Positions 46,227 through 57,876 of a stretch of DNA of 64,000 nucleotides are shown piece after piece. The number at the start of each line of letters is the position of its first letter. The stretch's first letter is position 1. The notes beneath the pieces are model-generated. The model saw only the letters and a list, made by a program, of their open reading frames with translations. It searched no databases and had not been told where the DNA came from. This DNA is from Panax quinquefolius (lineage: Eukaryota; Streptophyta; Magnoliopsida; Apiales; Araliaceae): positions 35,662,015 through 35,726,014 of the forward strand of contig CM035167.1 of assembly GCA_020205615.1 (NCBI GenBank), read 5' to 3'. Position numbers and translations under genes: made by a program.

Positions 46227-46286
46227 AAAGCAATAAAACGCATTCGGATGTAAAATCCAGGCTCATCAAACATAGTTAGACCACAG

Positions 46287-46366
<80 letters not shown>

Positions 46367-46523
46367 TAAACGCACTGCATCAAGTTCAGGCTCATCGAAC
46401 AAAGTCCAGACACACAGTTGATATATATAAGTATATATATATATATATATAAGCGAATAAAGCACTGCATCAAAAGTCAGGCTCATCGAACAAAGTCCAA
46501 ATGAGATAGTTAATATATATAAG

Positions 46524-46556
<33 letters not shown>

Positions 46557-46625
46557 GCGAAAGAACGCTTCTGATCAAGTCGAGGCTCATCGAACAAAGT
46601 CAAAGCAGACAGTTAATATATATAA

Positions 46626-46669
<44 letters not shown>

Positions 46670-47976
46670 GCAAACAAACGCTCGAGCATCAAGTCTCAGG
46701 CTCAATCGAGGCATAACACGATAATGTTAGTCAATATATATAAATATATATATAAATAATATATATATACAAACTGGAATGAAAACCACGGACCGAAGTC
46801 CGGGCAAAAGCAAGCAACACGGCTCTCAACGTGTAGAAGGGTATGTGCAAAGATGAAGAGAAAGACTCTAAAGTGTGTGAGAAGGCTTATAGCTGACTGA
46901 TAAAAGGGCTTTTATATCTTTAGAGTGGAGAAACACTGGCTTGGATGTGTACAAAAAGGGCTATATATGAGCTTATAGGTGTTTGAAACCTGGAAAATAC
47001 ACTGTATGGCAAGTGCAGACCAAATTGTGCAGGGTTTCCCCGTCGGTTTCTCCTTAGAAATCAGCACCCCAAGCCTCTTATTTATAGGCAAAAGGTGCTG
47101 CAGGTGTACCTGCGGCTCAGCCTCAGGTGTACCAGAGGTGGGTCGGGTCGTCTCGAAGTACATGCACTCAGGCACTGTAATGTCCACTCAGATTTTAAGA
47201 AGTGCAATCCGGGCATCCGTTTTGAGGTATTCAGGACCTATTTTGGACCGCCGTTGTCGAGAGTTGTACGATGGCATGGGATTAGAGTTTGTACGAAGTC
47301 TTTAAAGATGGGACGATGCCCTCCGGTCTTCAAGCTTCAACTTTCATCCATTACCCCGCACAATAGTCACTCAGGATTGGTTAGCCTTGTGGGACATTGT
47401 TGCGTAGAGACACGACGTGGCATCGTTTTGGCTGAGATGACGATGTTGCCCCTCACCGGTGCTATCGCCGGATTGGGCCAATAAAGCAGGTGTTGCTCAG
47501 ACTTCGCTGAGATTGGACTGCTGCAATTTGTTGAAGGTCCTCATTATCATCTTTGAGGTGTGCCTGTTTTCCCGATGTTATTGCTGGGTTGGCACAATGT
47601 ATCTTGTTGTGAGTACCGAGATTGAAGCTGATGGAATTTGAAACAAGCATTTCCGGGTTTATCTCCGCAACTGCATTCCTTGGGGTTATCACCAAGGTTG
47701 GTGGCTATTCCATGGTTGGGGATCGAGATGGATACCTCGGGGTCATCTCAAGAGATTAATCGATCTTCTCTGTGTGTTCATTATTGTATCTCGTAGGTCT
47801 CGGGGTTAGATCCGAGGTTGAAATTGTTACTCCCCAGTTACGATCCGGGGTTGATCTTTGCACTTAGGTAGTATCCGGTATGGATTTGGATTGTCTTTCA
47901 GGGGTCTCTATTAAAAGACGAATCTGTCCTCCTGCAATGTTAGTAACAGTGGTACAGAAAATTTCGAGTGTCTACA
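45170..47976 (-). repeat. Tat 5' LTR, complete
   Basis: A 2.8-kb LTR; on the minus strand it runs TGTAGACAC to GACGTCGACA. Plus-strand positions 45170-46800 match the other LTR. The part at 46853-47976 (U3) has no counterpart there because of the deletion. TA-repeat blocks occupy much of 45970-46760. Open frames at 46127-46603 (Tyr/Ile runs), 46979-47305, 47095-47484 and 47462-47695 are in the LTR and show no family features. Confidence 0.9.
46015..46760 (-). repeat. TA-array tandem repeat of the Tat LTR
   Basis: About six to seven units, each a unique part (GGCTCATCGAACAAAGTC and CAGACAGTTAATATATATAAG cores) followed by a pure TA run of variable length. The matching array in the other LTR is at 34680-35191 and 37993-38215. 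Confidence 0.85.
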
Positions 47977-50560
47977 ATAATAAAGGACTTCAGCCGCATA
48001 GCCGCACCAAGGGAAGAGAGAGAGTAGTCGTCATGGCAAATAAAAAGAGAGAATAGACACGGCATCACAGTGACACGTGCAAAAGGCAATGCCCAGAAAT
48101 GAAATTTTTATTTCTCAAGTACTAGGGGATGTGCAAGAAAGAAGTATGAACATGTAGTTCACATAATGTAATACTTAAGTAAGTATGTTAAACCTTTAGT
48201 GAAGGTTGAACGGAAAGATTTAACGAGGTTAAAAGATAGAGAATGTAAACGCTAGATTACGTAACCGATATCCGGGGACCGTAGTTGTAATGAACAAACG
48301 TGAAGGATTGCTATGATTGTGATTCCTTAGATCTTGAATGACGAAGGTAATGAATAACATTTCGATGTTATGTCATGGTAATGAAAGATAAGTGTAAAGC
48401 GTATAGACGCCATGAACGCAACGTTGTTGCGATGAACGATCGGTCTTAGTACACAACGGACCGTATGGCTTTGACATTAAGAAAGGATAATGAACATGGG
48501 GTTCATGGGATGGATAACGATGAATGCAATTGAAACCTTGAGTAAATGTTGAGTGAGAGATTAAGAGACGAGCAACGTGAACGTCGAATACATAAACGAT
48601 CGTCATGAATCATATTCGAGTTGGACGAACGTGCTAAGTGTACAATGGTTGTATGACTTAGACGTTGACGAAGGTAGTAAGTAAGATATGATTTATCAAG
48701 GAAAGTCGTAACGAACTGTAATGAGATTAATGAAAGTCCGAGGGTGAGTCGGATAGAGAATGTTAGAATGATTGTAAACGTTCGACACTTAAGCCAATGT
48801 AAGAGTTGAGTGTATATGAATATTAAACGGGCAGAACCTACACTCCGTGCATGGTTTGACCGTAAGATAATGAAGAATGTTGTTTAACCGAGAATGGTGA
48901 AGAAACTGAGTTAAGGATAATAACGTATAACGTTAAGAAGCCGAGTTCATAAGTATTACTTGGACAACGTTCCAAGTTGAATGAACCGGACGTTGTAAGG
49001 TATGAATAAGTTAATATGAAATGTTTAACGCTATGACCTCATAGTATTGACATTGAATGATCGTTCCGAGTATACAAAAGACTGTATGACTTGGACGATA
49101 AAGAATGAAACCTGAGGTATGACATTTAATTGCCAGAAAGCCGTAAGTAATAAGAAGTTGACTTAACGAACATTATAGTTTAATGGTTTGTATAAGTTAA
49201 GAGAAGTTAGGTTGTGGTACAATTGTAACTTTGATAGTTGACATATGGGAGCTGGGCTAAACAATTCCTTCAGAGAGCGAAGGTATATACAAAACTGGTA
49301 ACCGATCTAACTCACTGTGTGGGCAGTGTAGATGAGACGGGAACTTGTTTGTTGGTTGTTTGTGGGAAACAACTCAGAGTACCATATGGACTACTAGTAT
49401 AGAAACGATGTATGCTGTGTCCTATAGAAGTTATAAGAAGAAGATAAGAATGCAAATCATCAAAGATGATGAACGTTTTGAGTAAGACGTCTTCGTATGT
49501 CGTGAAGCCGTAATCTGGTAAAGGAAGTTAGTCGCGTAAACTTATATTGCAAGAACGCGAACCCTAAGAAGTAAAGCTAAATAAACCAATGCGTAAGTCA
49601 AGTATATGACTAATTGGTGTACGTGTATTTCCTTATGTGTTATATAGGGATTTGGAATGAGCAGTTCAACTTAAGCTGTAGCTGTGCTTAAGGTAAGTTT
49701 TCTAACTTCATTCATGTTATATGAATGCTAGTTTCTTAAACTTCTCAGATGTTGGACTTGAGAAGTTATGTCTATATGCGAATGTGTAATATTTGTACAA
49801 GGTGGTAGAACGTATGAGGCCTTGTGCCACAATTTGAACACTTCGGTGTTTCTATGAGATGAACTGTTCTATGATTGAACTGTTTAATACAAGTATGTTC
49901 GGTTTATACATGAACCATTATTGTTAAGTCTGGGCTAATGATTCTAGCCAGACAAGATGTGTATGAAAAAGGTAGAAGAATGAAAGTATTTTAAAGTGAA
50001 AGTGATTGAATGTTTTAAGATGATAGGAATCGAGACTATTCCTATTATTCAAGCTGCTTCATAACCTTTGTTCGGTTATCGAAGTTCTGAAAAATGTTTA
50101 AACTCTTGAATGTGTTTGTTCAACTGTTATGACTTGCTGGGCAATTGAATGCTCACACTTGCTTTAAATGAAAAACATTTTCAGCGAACGGTGTTAGAAA
50201 GAACTTAAGGATTCCGTAAAGATCAAGATGATCGGTATCCAGATGAAGTGCCTTTCAGTATGTGAATGTGCGTGAAGAGCAAGTGAAGACTTGTAATATA
50301 GAATGATAGAATTAAACTATAGACTAGTTTAATGAACAGTTATGAATCCTTAGTGTCGGATGAAAGTCACTCGTGTAAGATGTAAAGAATAATATAATTA
50401 TCATTATTTGTAATGAAAGAGGTTTTAAGGTTTCGAGAACCTGGGATTTGAGAATATATGTTATTATATTTAGCTATATAATGACGTATGTTTGGAAGGA
50501 AATGGAATCGTGATGTACGGAGTCCGGGTCTGAAAGTAGACCTGATTTCCGGGCGTCATA

Positions 50561-50872
50561 GGTTGGTATCAAAGCTGTAGGTTATAACTCTTAGGTATGT
50601 GTATCTCAGACTATAATTGTAGAGAGAAGGATAAAGAAATCGTTGAGTTAAACGATTAAGGAAGAAGATCACCACGTGATCATAGTAAATCGTAGTAACA
50701 GATGAGTTGTTAAACGATGAATGATTTATAGCTAATGCTATGAATGAAAGGTACTACAAAGTAGTACGAAAAGAAGAACTCAGATTGAGTTGTAAAGGTT
50801 AGCATACAAATTAAAGAAAATTCGTATTAAGTAAAGAGAAATTTAGAAGTTGTACGGAAAGAAGAACTCATA
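50561..50872 (+). other. AB second internal segment, partial
   Basis: Begins with a primer site and follows 30112-30401 closely to about 50850. It then repeats a 19-base piece (50852-50870) equal to 30315-30333, adds TA, and ends at the GAGTC duplication. Confidence 0.8.
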
Positions 50873-50877
50873 GAGTC

Positions 50878-51415
50878 GAAGACAGAAGAGTATTTTTCTG
50901 AGGAAGACTACTCCGAGGGGGAAATGGATATAGCATCATATCTTAATATGATGAATGATGTGGAGGAAGGAATGGAGGTAACATCGGTTGATACAGTGGT
51001 ACCTGCAGTAGAGTCGTCACCTTCAGATGTAATGAGATCATAATATCTGGCAGAGCTTGACAAAAATGTGCAACTGAGTGTAGTTGTGCAGAAACAGAAT
51101 GAAGAGATTAGTGCTCTATATGTAGCGAAGGAGTCTACAGAAGCAGATTTTGAGTCAGAGCATGATGAGAAGGTGCTCATGATAAATAAGGCTAGGGATT
51201 TTAAGAAGGAGGTCAATGAGCTTCGTAAAGAACTGAGGGAGAAGGACCAGAAGATAACACGAATGTCTTACATCCATGAGAGTGCTCATAAGGATTTCAA
51301 GCTGAAAGTTGCTTGTTATTCCAATGAGTCAGGACAAACTCGTCATACGATTAGTCGGGATATTGTAGCAAAGATTGCGAATGAGAAGCACGAGGATGTT
51401 GTTATGCATTATTAA
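50878..51415 (+). pseudogene. H pre-gag ORF, second part: coiled coil
   Basis: Continues the frame broken by AB. An acidic Ser-Glu-Glu-Asp-Tyr-Ser-Glu-Gly segment is followed by Met-Asp-Ile-Ala-Ser-Tyr, one TAA at 51041-51043, and then from about 51047 a coiled coil (Ala-Glu-Leu-Asp-Lys-Asn-Val..., Lys-Gln-Asn-Glu-Glu, Glu-Val-Asn-Glu-Leu-Arg-Lys-Glu-Leu) and a conserved tail ending Val-Val-Met-His-Tyr. It matches E1 over the tail and F in layout: acidic block, coiled coil, short basic tail, then spacer and gag ATG at 51695. Confidence 0.75.
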
Positions 51416-51694
51416 TGTTAGAGTTATAGATATATGTGTAGTGACGTAAAGCCCTCTTTTGTATAACAGGGTAGTCTTTTTGTAAATCCTAACTTTTGTG
51501 AAGCTCAATTGCGGGATAGAAATGTAATAGTTGTTGGCTATGGAAAACAAGTTGTAAACAGTTTCAAACTATGAAGAAGCATATGAATATAATGAAGTTT
51601 TCATGGGAATGATTTGTTATAGTGCGAGTTGGTATGTGACGAATAATAATGATGTAAGTAAATAGATAATAATGAAATTTTATTTAATCAGAAA

Positions 51695-52440
51695 ATGCCG
51701 CCAAGAAGAAGACAGCGTAATCTGGAAGTGGAATCACATAATGATAATCAGTGGTGTCAAAACAACCCTATGCATGAGTTCGTTAAATTATTAACGGCTG
51801 CATTTAACCAAAACTGGGGGTAGAATACCTGCGGAAGCTAGGGTAGCCAGAACGACTACCTTTAAAGAGTTTAAAAGCATAGGTCTGCCGGAGTTCAGAA
51901 GAACGATGGACCCAATATAGGCCCAAACCTGGGTAAAAGAAATAGAGAAGGCGTTTGTTATTACAAACGTAGTTGAGGCGCAAAGGATTTCTTTTGCGAC
52001 TTACATGATGAAGGGGAAAACCAACTTTTGGTGGGAGGCTCACCAGGGTGGGGCTAGAACAGATAAAGTAACGTGGGAACAATTCAAGAAGGTTTTCTTC
52101 AAGAATTATTTCCCTACAATTATGCAAGAGAGGATGGAGAGTAAGTTCTTAGAACTTAAGCAAGGGGACATGACGGTTCCCCAGTATGCGGCCAAATTCA
52201 AATGAATTGGAAAAGTTTTCTCCACACCAAGTGGACACTGAGGAGAGGAAGGCTCGTAGGTTTGAGCAGGGCCTCAAACCCTGGCTCTATAGTGGGATGT
52301 CGGTGTTCCAGAGGGTTTCCTATGGGACCATTCTGGAGAAGGCAATTATATCATAAGATGGTAGTGAGGCGTTGACTCAATACCACAAAGAGGGAAAGAA
52401 TGAGAGTAAGGGATAGGGAGGAACCAAGTTTAACTCAGGG
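51695..52440 (+). pseudogene. gag: H gag remnant
   Basis: The ATG at 51695 starts Met-Pro-Pro-Arg-Arg-Arg-Gln as in F. Stops and frameshifts follow. The Gag core is readable: Thr-Phe-Lys-Glu-Phe-Lys-Ser, Phe-Ala-Thr-Tyr-Met-Met-Lys-Gly, Asn-Phe-Trp-Trp-Glu-Ala, Phe-Phe-Lys-Asn-Tyr-Phe-Pro and Leu-Glu-Leu-Lys-Gln-Gly-Asp (52005-52205). After 52205 the frame is lost, with Arg-Phe-Glu-Gln-Gly-Leu-Lys-Pro in another frame near 52258. Zinc knuckles and pol are absent because H is cut near 52733. Confidence 0.8.
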
Positions 52441-52733
52441 AATACTGGAGTAGGACAAGGGGACCATAAGTGTAAGATCGAAGTATGTAAGACATGTGGA
52501 AAGACTCGTCTAGGAGTCTGTCGGAAAGGGATAATAAATACCTTTACACGTTAAGGTAGAGGAGGAGGAAATAACTTTCGTTAATTATATTCGTGAAAAT
52601 TATTTCATGGATAATAGAAGTAAGCAAGTATCTTAGATAAGTTCCGATAAAGTTGAGAGAATTTGAAGAAATTCTCGATATGAATGGGTTGATTAACCAT
52701 ATATCTATAATAAATAGTTATAAGAAAAGTGTA
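52441..52733 (+). other. H degenerate internal sequence to truncation
   Basis: Aligns with E1 7980-8270 without open frames; identity to E1 stops at about 52733, after AATAGTTATAAGAAAA. Confidence 0.6.
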
Positions 52734-53760
52734 AATATTGAAATTGGGTGTTATAAAGTTGATGTTTATGTTATTGTATGTGTAAAAACATGTTAGGAGT
52801 CTTTACAATATGTTTACATAAAGTCTTTGTATGAATTACATGTTAATTAGCTTGTTAGATTGGAGCTTGTAGGCCAATTTGGCTTTCTGTTCATGCTGTT
52901 GCCGAGGTTGGGCGCCGAATTGAGTTTGGTAAAGGCTATGCACTACCAATGATATAGGTTTCAGCGCCATGACGCCAAGACCATTGCGGCGCCAAACGTT
53001 AACTTTGAGTCTCATGTATAACGCTTAGCTCAGTAGCAATTGTCATACAAAGTGTAAATTGTGGCACCGAACATGAAGTTAGCGAGAATAGTTGACAGCA
53101 GTTTTACTTATTTACACAAAGTCCGAAAATAAATGTTATGTGTTAATAATATGAATGTTAAATGATGGTTTGATGAGTATTAGATTAAGAATGAGCATGT
53201 TATCAAGGGTTAACTAGTATTAACATAATTCGGTTATGTGAATTGAAAATCAAACCTACATGATGTATATACTTGTTTATATGTATAAAATGTTGGTAGT
53301 GACTAATTATGTCATGATGACATATATATAGGGTATTGAGATTCAAATTGTAAGGTGTAGCTTGTGCTCAAGGCAAGTTTTCTAACTCTAAAACTTCATT
53401 GTGCAAGTTTAATTTCGTTGAGTACGTTATTGCTTTTAATTCAATTTCAATTACACAAGTTACTACCTCTACACTTTTGTAGAGCCAGATTGTCTATTAT
53501 TGAGTAAGTTCTTCTATCTAGTTGCTCATAATGGTGCAAGTATCCTAAATCTTATATTTTAATATTGAACAAGTTTCTTTAATATGTAACTTGTTATTTA
53601 GCATGCGAGTCGTTATACTTAAATATTCTAGTATTGAACAACTTTATAGTTCAAATTACTATTCACTATGCATGCTTAGTATCTAATTTTCAATAACCTT
53701 GACTTAATATTATTCAATCAAATTATGCTACGATTATCCAATGTTTATGCTGTTAGATTA
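52734..53760 (+). repeat. F 3' LTR, first part (before K)
   Basis: From 53565 it equals window positions 1-195. Upstream of that it is the LTR part beyond the window's left edge. No polypurine tract precedes it and the first possible LTR start is TGTTATAAAG at 52749, so its beginning may be lost. It has a GC-rich island at 52910-53000 (GGCGCC repeats), a donor-like AAG-GCAAGT at 53370-53377 and a perfect 6-bp hairpin CTCTAC/GTAGAG at 53467-53484. Confidence 0.8.
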
Positions 53761-56318
53761 TGTGACGCCCCCAAAATTAGGTATACATCACCCATCTTGG
53801 GTCGCCACTTACATGGTACAGAATTTAAATACAACTTACAAACATAATTGTCGTGTACAATACGACATAAACTGTGAGTTTAAATACAAATATCGTCTAC
53901 TAGATATTATAGAAACTTAAAAAGGAGTCCTCATTACAATTATTATCACACTATTTCACAGAATAGTGAGGACTACTAATGCTATCTTCAAGACCATCAC
54001 TCGTTTCCCTGACTCGTCCCAGCTATATTCTCATTTCCTGAAGAGAACAGTGAAAGAAAGGGTGAGCTCAACTAGCCCAGTAAGAAATATTATGACTAAG
54101 ATAATGCAGAATAAATTATCAATAGTCTTCAACAATGTTAAACCGATAAAATACAATAGACAACGGTTTAATCTGCAGAGAATATATGCAATCCATTAAA
54201 AGAGTTAAGTAGAAAATAAAGTCTACTATCTTTTATGATTTTAAAGGTTTTCATCTTTATTATATTTGAGACTCGACTTTAATAAATATTCCACATCATC
54301 GAATCACCCCGCACTACTGGCCAAGGATATTCTTTAGTATCACGACCACAATTATTCATGTACCTCTGGCCAAGAATATTTGTGTATTCATTAATGGTCA
54401 TGATCATGCCAACAATTGTCCACCAATGCACTACTACCCATCGAGGATTTTTATCACATCATTTGTAACATTACGGTCATGATTACACCGAATAGTCTCT
54501 CGGTCATAATCATACCAAGTCCATCTATGCACTCTACAGGCCACGAGATGACTTTCAACATAATATAAACATGAGGATGATGACAATGATATAAGAATTC
54601 AATAAAACAAGTTCAAGAATTATTTTATCCGGGGAATTATTAACGTCAAATTATCAACATGATCTTGTTTTGTAGAGTAAAATTCAAAAATGATCGAAGA
54701 ATATTTCCATGAAAAGATCTTTGGATGAAACGCAAATATCAAGGATATTCCACTAATTTCATGGAGTATAGAAGTCAAAGTTTTAACCAATTTGGGTATA
54801 ATAAAGAATAGAATAACAAAAGAAATCACCATGCATGCGATAGACCGACATGCAAATGAGTTATTCCAACAGAATAATAAATAACGGAACCAGTCCCACA
54901 GAAACGCACAAAGCAGGATGTTCAACAGAATAATAAAGAATGGAACCTGGTCCGTGAAACACACAATGTGCAGGATGTTCCAAATGTAATAATAATAAAG
55001 GCGGAACCCAGTCGGTGTAAAAACACGTGCAGGATGTTCCAAGCAGAAATAATAATAAAGAGCGGAACCAGTCGGTGTAAAACATACGCATGAGGATGTT
55101 CCAGCAGAATAATAATAAAGAGCGGAACCAGTCGTGTAAAACACATGAGCAGGATGTTCCAAATGAATAATAGAAGAATGTCACCAAGTATAGGGTAAAC
55201 CACGTATACAAAAGTTATTCCCAATGTAATAATAAGCAATGGAATAACAACAGTTCTCTTCATGAATAAGAAAGAATAACACCCCTTACTTTTGGTAGGA
55301 GATTGAATCTGCTTGAAGTGTAGTAACAAAATACTCTTCTTCTCTCTCTTATTCTCTCTATACTTTCTCTCTCTCTATAGCTTGAATGAATTAAGTGAAA
55401 AATAATGAAGCACTATGCCTCTATTTATAGAAGATTTCTAGCTTAGCACCTGCCGTGTGAAAAGGCAAGTGGATTGACGACTGATGATGTGAAAAGAAAA
55501 GTGGTTTGACACCTGTAATGTGAAACGACAAGTGGTTCGACACCTGTAATGTGAAACGACAAGTGGTTCGACGCCTGTAATGTGAAACGACAAGTGGTTC
55601 GACGTCTGGTAAAGGTAATTACTATTGACGAAGGTAATTACTATTCACAAGGGTAATTACTATTAACGAAGGTAATTACTATTCACAAGGGTAATTACTA
55701 TTGACGAAGAGACTCTTAGATGATGACATATGAGCCCCCCATAAAATAATCAAACTTACCACAAATCATTTTATTTTTAATCAACACATATTTAATCAAT
55801 TATTAATCATTTATAACTTGTCGTCTCAATTATTGATTTAATACTATATTATACAGATGATACTGTGACAATAATTGAATCAATAATATAAGAGATATGA
55901 TGCAGCAATTACTGTAGCAATAATTAAGCATAGCTGAGTGACTTCTCACTTAAGCATCAATAATCAATACCGTGTGCTACTATGCAACCACGCCAGACAT
56001 CGTATTTTTTACCACCGGGTAGTTCAATGATTTTAATGGTAACACCTCCGCCGTTATTTTTATAAAATATTTTTGTCGCTTTCTCAATCCGATAATAATT
56101 ACATTGTGGGGTCCATCAATGATTGGAGTCGTCATCACGAATATTCCCTAACAAAAAGAATATTCCCCACCAAACGAATATTTTATAACAACTTGCATAC
56201 TTTGAAAAATTTATAAATATTACCTACAACTATAACATTATATCAAATTTATTCCATAATATTCAAAAAATAATATTTATAGAAAATTCATCTTTATTTA
56301 TAATAGTGGGGTCTTACA
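53761..56318 (-). repeat. K 3' LTR
   Basis: On its own strand it runs TGTAAGACCCCAC to GGGGGCGTCACA. Plus-strand landmarks: an inverted repeat ACCCA/TGGGT at 53790-53802; a set of GGCCAAGGATATTC-type repeats 54310-54555; a minisatellite of about 60 bp 54862-55165; a 31-bp repeat 55448-55612; GGTAATTACTATT repeats 55612-55706; and a TATA box (CTATTTATAG) at 55421-55430. The three long antisense frames at 54620-55329 read through the minisatellite and are artefacts. Confidence 0.93.
54862..55165 (-). repeat. Minisatellite in K 3' LTR, unit about 60 bp
   Basis: About five units with the core GGATGTTCCA, AATAATAATAAAG and GCGGAACC. The matching array in the other K LTR (62265-62592) has more, and different, units, so copy number changed after or during insertion. 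Confidence 0.85.
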
Positions 56319-56330
56319 ACCTCCCTTCTT
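56319..56330 (-). other. K polypurine tract
   Basis: AAGAAGGGAGGT on the minus strand, directly before the 3' LTR start TGTAAGACCCC. Confidence 0.8.
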
Positions 56331-56337
56331 ATGAAAT

Positions 56338-57727
56338 TTAAGCCCTCGAAATTAGGGTACGATACGGTATGTCGAAGAGGTAAGGATACCTTGATTTCAT
56401 TTTAGATTCTAACTCCCAAGTCATTTCCTCAACATCGTGGTTCCTCCACAAAACTTTGACTTGAGGTATAACCTTGGAGCGTAGAATATGTTCCTTCTTA
56501 TCCAAGATTTGAACAGGAACCTCTTCATACGTCAAATCTTCCGCTATTTCGTCCGGTTCTAACTCAATAATGTGGTTCGGGTCTTTCACATATTTACGTA
56601 ACATGGATATGTGAAAACGTTATGAATCTGAGACATATTTGGCGGCAGAAAGCGAGTCTATAGGCCACGTTCCTACTCGATCGAGGATTAAAATGGACCA
56701 ATGAATCGAGGATTAAGTTTTCCTCTCTTTCCAAATCTTGTAACTCCTTTCCATGGAGCAACTCTTAACAACACATGATCTCTATATCGAATTCCACGTC
56801 CTTTCGATGAAGATCAAGATAACTCTTTTGTCGATTTTGTGAGGTTTTTATACGTTGTCGGATCGTTTGAATCTTTTCCGTAGTCATACGTATCAACTCG
56901 GCCCCAACAACGTTGCTTCACCCACCTCATCCCATCATAACCGAGAATGACACTTTCTTCTATACAACGCTCGAATGGAGCCATGCCAATACTTGCTTGA
57001 TGATAACTGTTGTTGTAGGAAAACTCCACCAATGGTAAGAACTTGTCCCAACTCCCTTGAAATCAAGGACACAGAGTCTTAATAGATCTTCAAGAGTTTG
57101 AATAGTCCTCTCCGATCGTCCGTCCGTCTCGAGGATGATATGCCGAAGCTAAATCGTAAGTCTGTGCCCATAGCTTTTTGCAAACTAACCCAAAATCGTG
57201 AAGTGAATCTTGGGTCTCGATCGAAAACTATGGATCCAAGCATACCATGCGATCTTACAATCTCGTTTATGTACATCTGAGCAAGACGCGTTCAAGTGTA
57301 TAAGTTTTCTCGATTCGGTGAAGAAATGAGCAGACTTGGTCAATCTATCAACAATGACCCAAATCGCATCAATGCCTTGAGAAACCTTAGGAAGACCGTA
57401 GAACGAAATCCATGGTAATGTGCTCCCACTTCCATTCCGGAATTTCAAGTGGTTGCAATGGACCTTTTGGTACTTGATGCTCCGCTTTAACTCGTTGACA
57501 AGTTAGACACCTTGAGATAAACAATGCTATCTCTCTCTTCATATTGCTCCACCGAAAATGTATGAGCGAATATCATGATACATTTTGGTACTCCTGTGAT
57601 GGATTGCAAATGGTGTGTTGTGCGCCTCCATCATGATATTATACTTTAAATTAGGGTCGTTAGGAACACAAAGGTGGAGTTGACTCAAGTATTCCTTCTT
57701 CATCGATTCTTGCTTCCCAGATAGCAC
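56338..57727 (-). pseudogene. pol: K pol: integrase and chromodomain-like tail
   Basis: Read on the minus strand: His-Asn-Thr-Pro-Phe-Ala-Ile-His near 57630 (zinc-binding part); [13 protein letters not shown] near 57350; Val-Phe-Asp-Arg-Asp-Pro-Arg-Phe near 57230 (catalytic Asp); Val-Glu-Phe-Ser-Tyr-Asn-Asn-Ser-Tyr at 57032; and the tail 56604-56338 with Val-Lys-Val-Leu-Trp-Arg-Asn-His-Asp-Val-Glu-Glu-Met-Thr-Trp-Glu. The last is the chromodomain-like module of Tekay/Del chromoviruses. At least five frame changes prevent translation as one protein. Confidence 0.9.
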
Positions 57728-57876
57728 CTTCTTGCACTTTCTTCCTCATATGCATCACTCGTGTGTGCGTAGCTCGAGCAACTTTAACTTTATCGATTAA
57801 AGTCGGTTCTACTCGTATACTCGCTATCATCACATGCGTCCACCGAGTCTTTAACTCTATCTCCATCCTTTGCAAG

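Larger units (their letters stand above)
33886..47976 (-). mobile_element. Tat/Ogre-type Ty3/gypsy element, integrase lost
   Basis: Outer ends read TGTTGACGTC and TCTACA on the plus strand, flanked by ATAAC (33881-33885) and ATAAT (47977-47981), a target duplication with one change. The LTRs are 33886-about 38315 (holding S) and 45170-47976. Minus-strand internal order is Gag N-part, two zinc-knuckle modules, protease, G-patch-like linker, reverse transcriptase, RNase H and a second (archaeal-type) RNase H. Integrase and the U3 part of the 3' LTR are deleted together. The second RNase H and the primer site place it with the Tat/Ogre lineage. Confidence 0.9.
31747..50560 (+). repeat. AB LTR B, split by the Tat element
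   Basis: Begins TGTGACAACCCGAG at 31747 and ends CCGGGCGTCATA at 50560, followed by a primer site at 50564-50575. The two parts (31747-33885, 47977-50560) join into an LTR of about 4.7 kb that aligns with LTR A, apart from a 73-bp duplication (32681-32826) and a snap-back inverted repeat (33245-33768). The donor-like site reads AAG-GTAAGT at 49690-49697, and the UUCG hairpin lies at 49837-49850. The frame at 32189-32581 has no family features. Confidence 0.88.
25470..50872 (+). mobile_element. AB: composite LTR-internal-LTR-internal element
   Basis: The order is LTR A, internal region, LTR B, then a second copy of the internal start. GAGTC flanks the whole unit (25465-25469, 50873-50877), and the H reading frame resumes exactly after it. 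The left end is canonical (TGTGATAACCCG). The right end is internal sequence ending CTCATA, not an LTR end. Minus the nested Tat element and one copy of its target duplication the unit is about 11.3 kb. It codes for no recognisable protein, so it depended on proteins from other elements. A deletion of a third LTR or an aberrant integration could explain the right end; the sequence does not decide. Confidence 0.8.

Noticed and set aside
46127..46603. Open frames rich in Tyr-Ile repeats, also at 34882-35085, 46069-46269 and 46288-46473
   Set aside because: Translations of TA runs in the Tat LTR.
47095..47484. 129-codon open frame in the Tat LTR, and 46979-47305
   Set aside because: In LTR U3, overlapping frames on both strands, no motif; the paired LTR has this part deleted so it cannot be compared.
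54862..55165. Regular repeats resembling a CRISPR array
   Set aside because: Units are contiguous and diverged with no unique spacers; the region is a plant LTR minisatellite.
54620..55329. Overlapping antisense frames of 116-180 codons, and 62027-62619
   Set aside because: They read through a tandem minisatellite in the K LTRs in several frames at once; no start context or family features.
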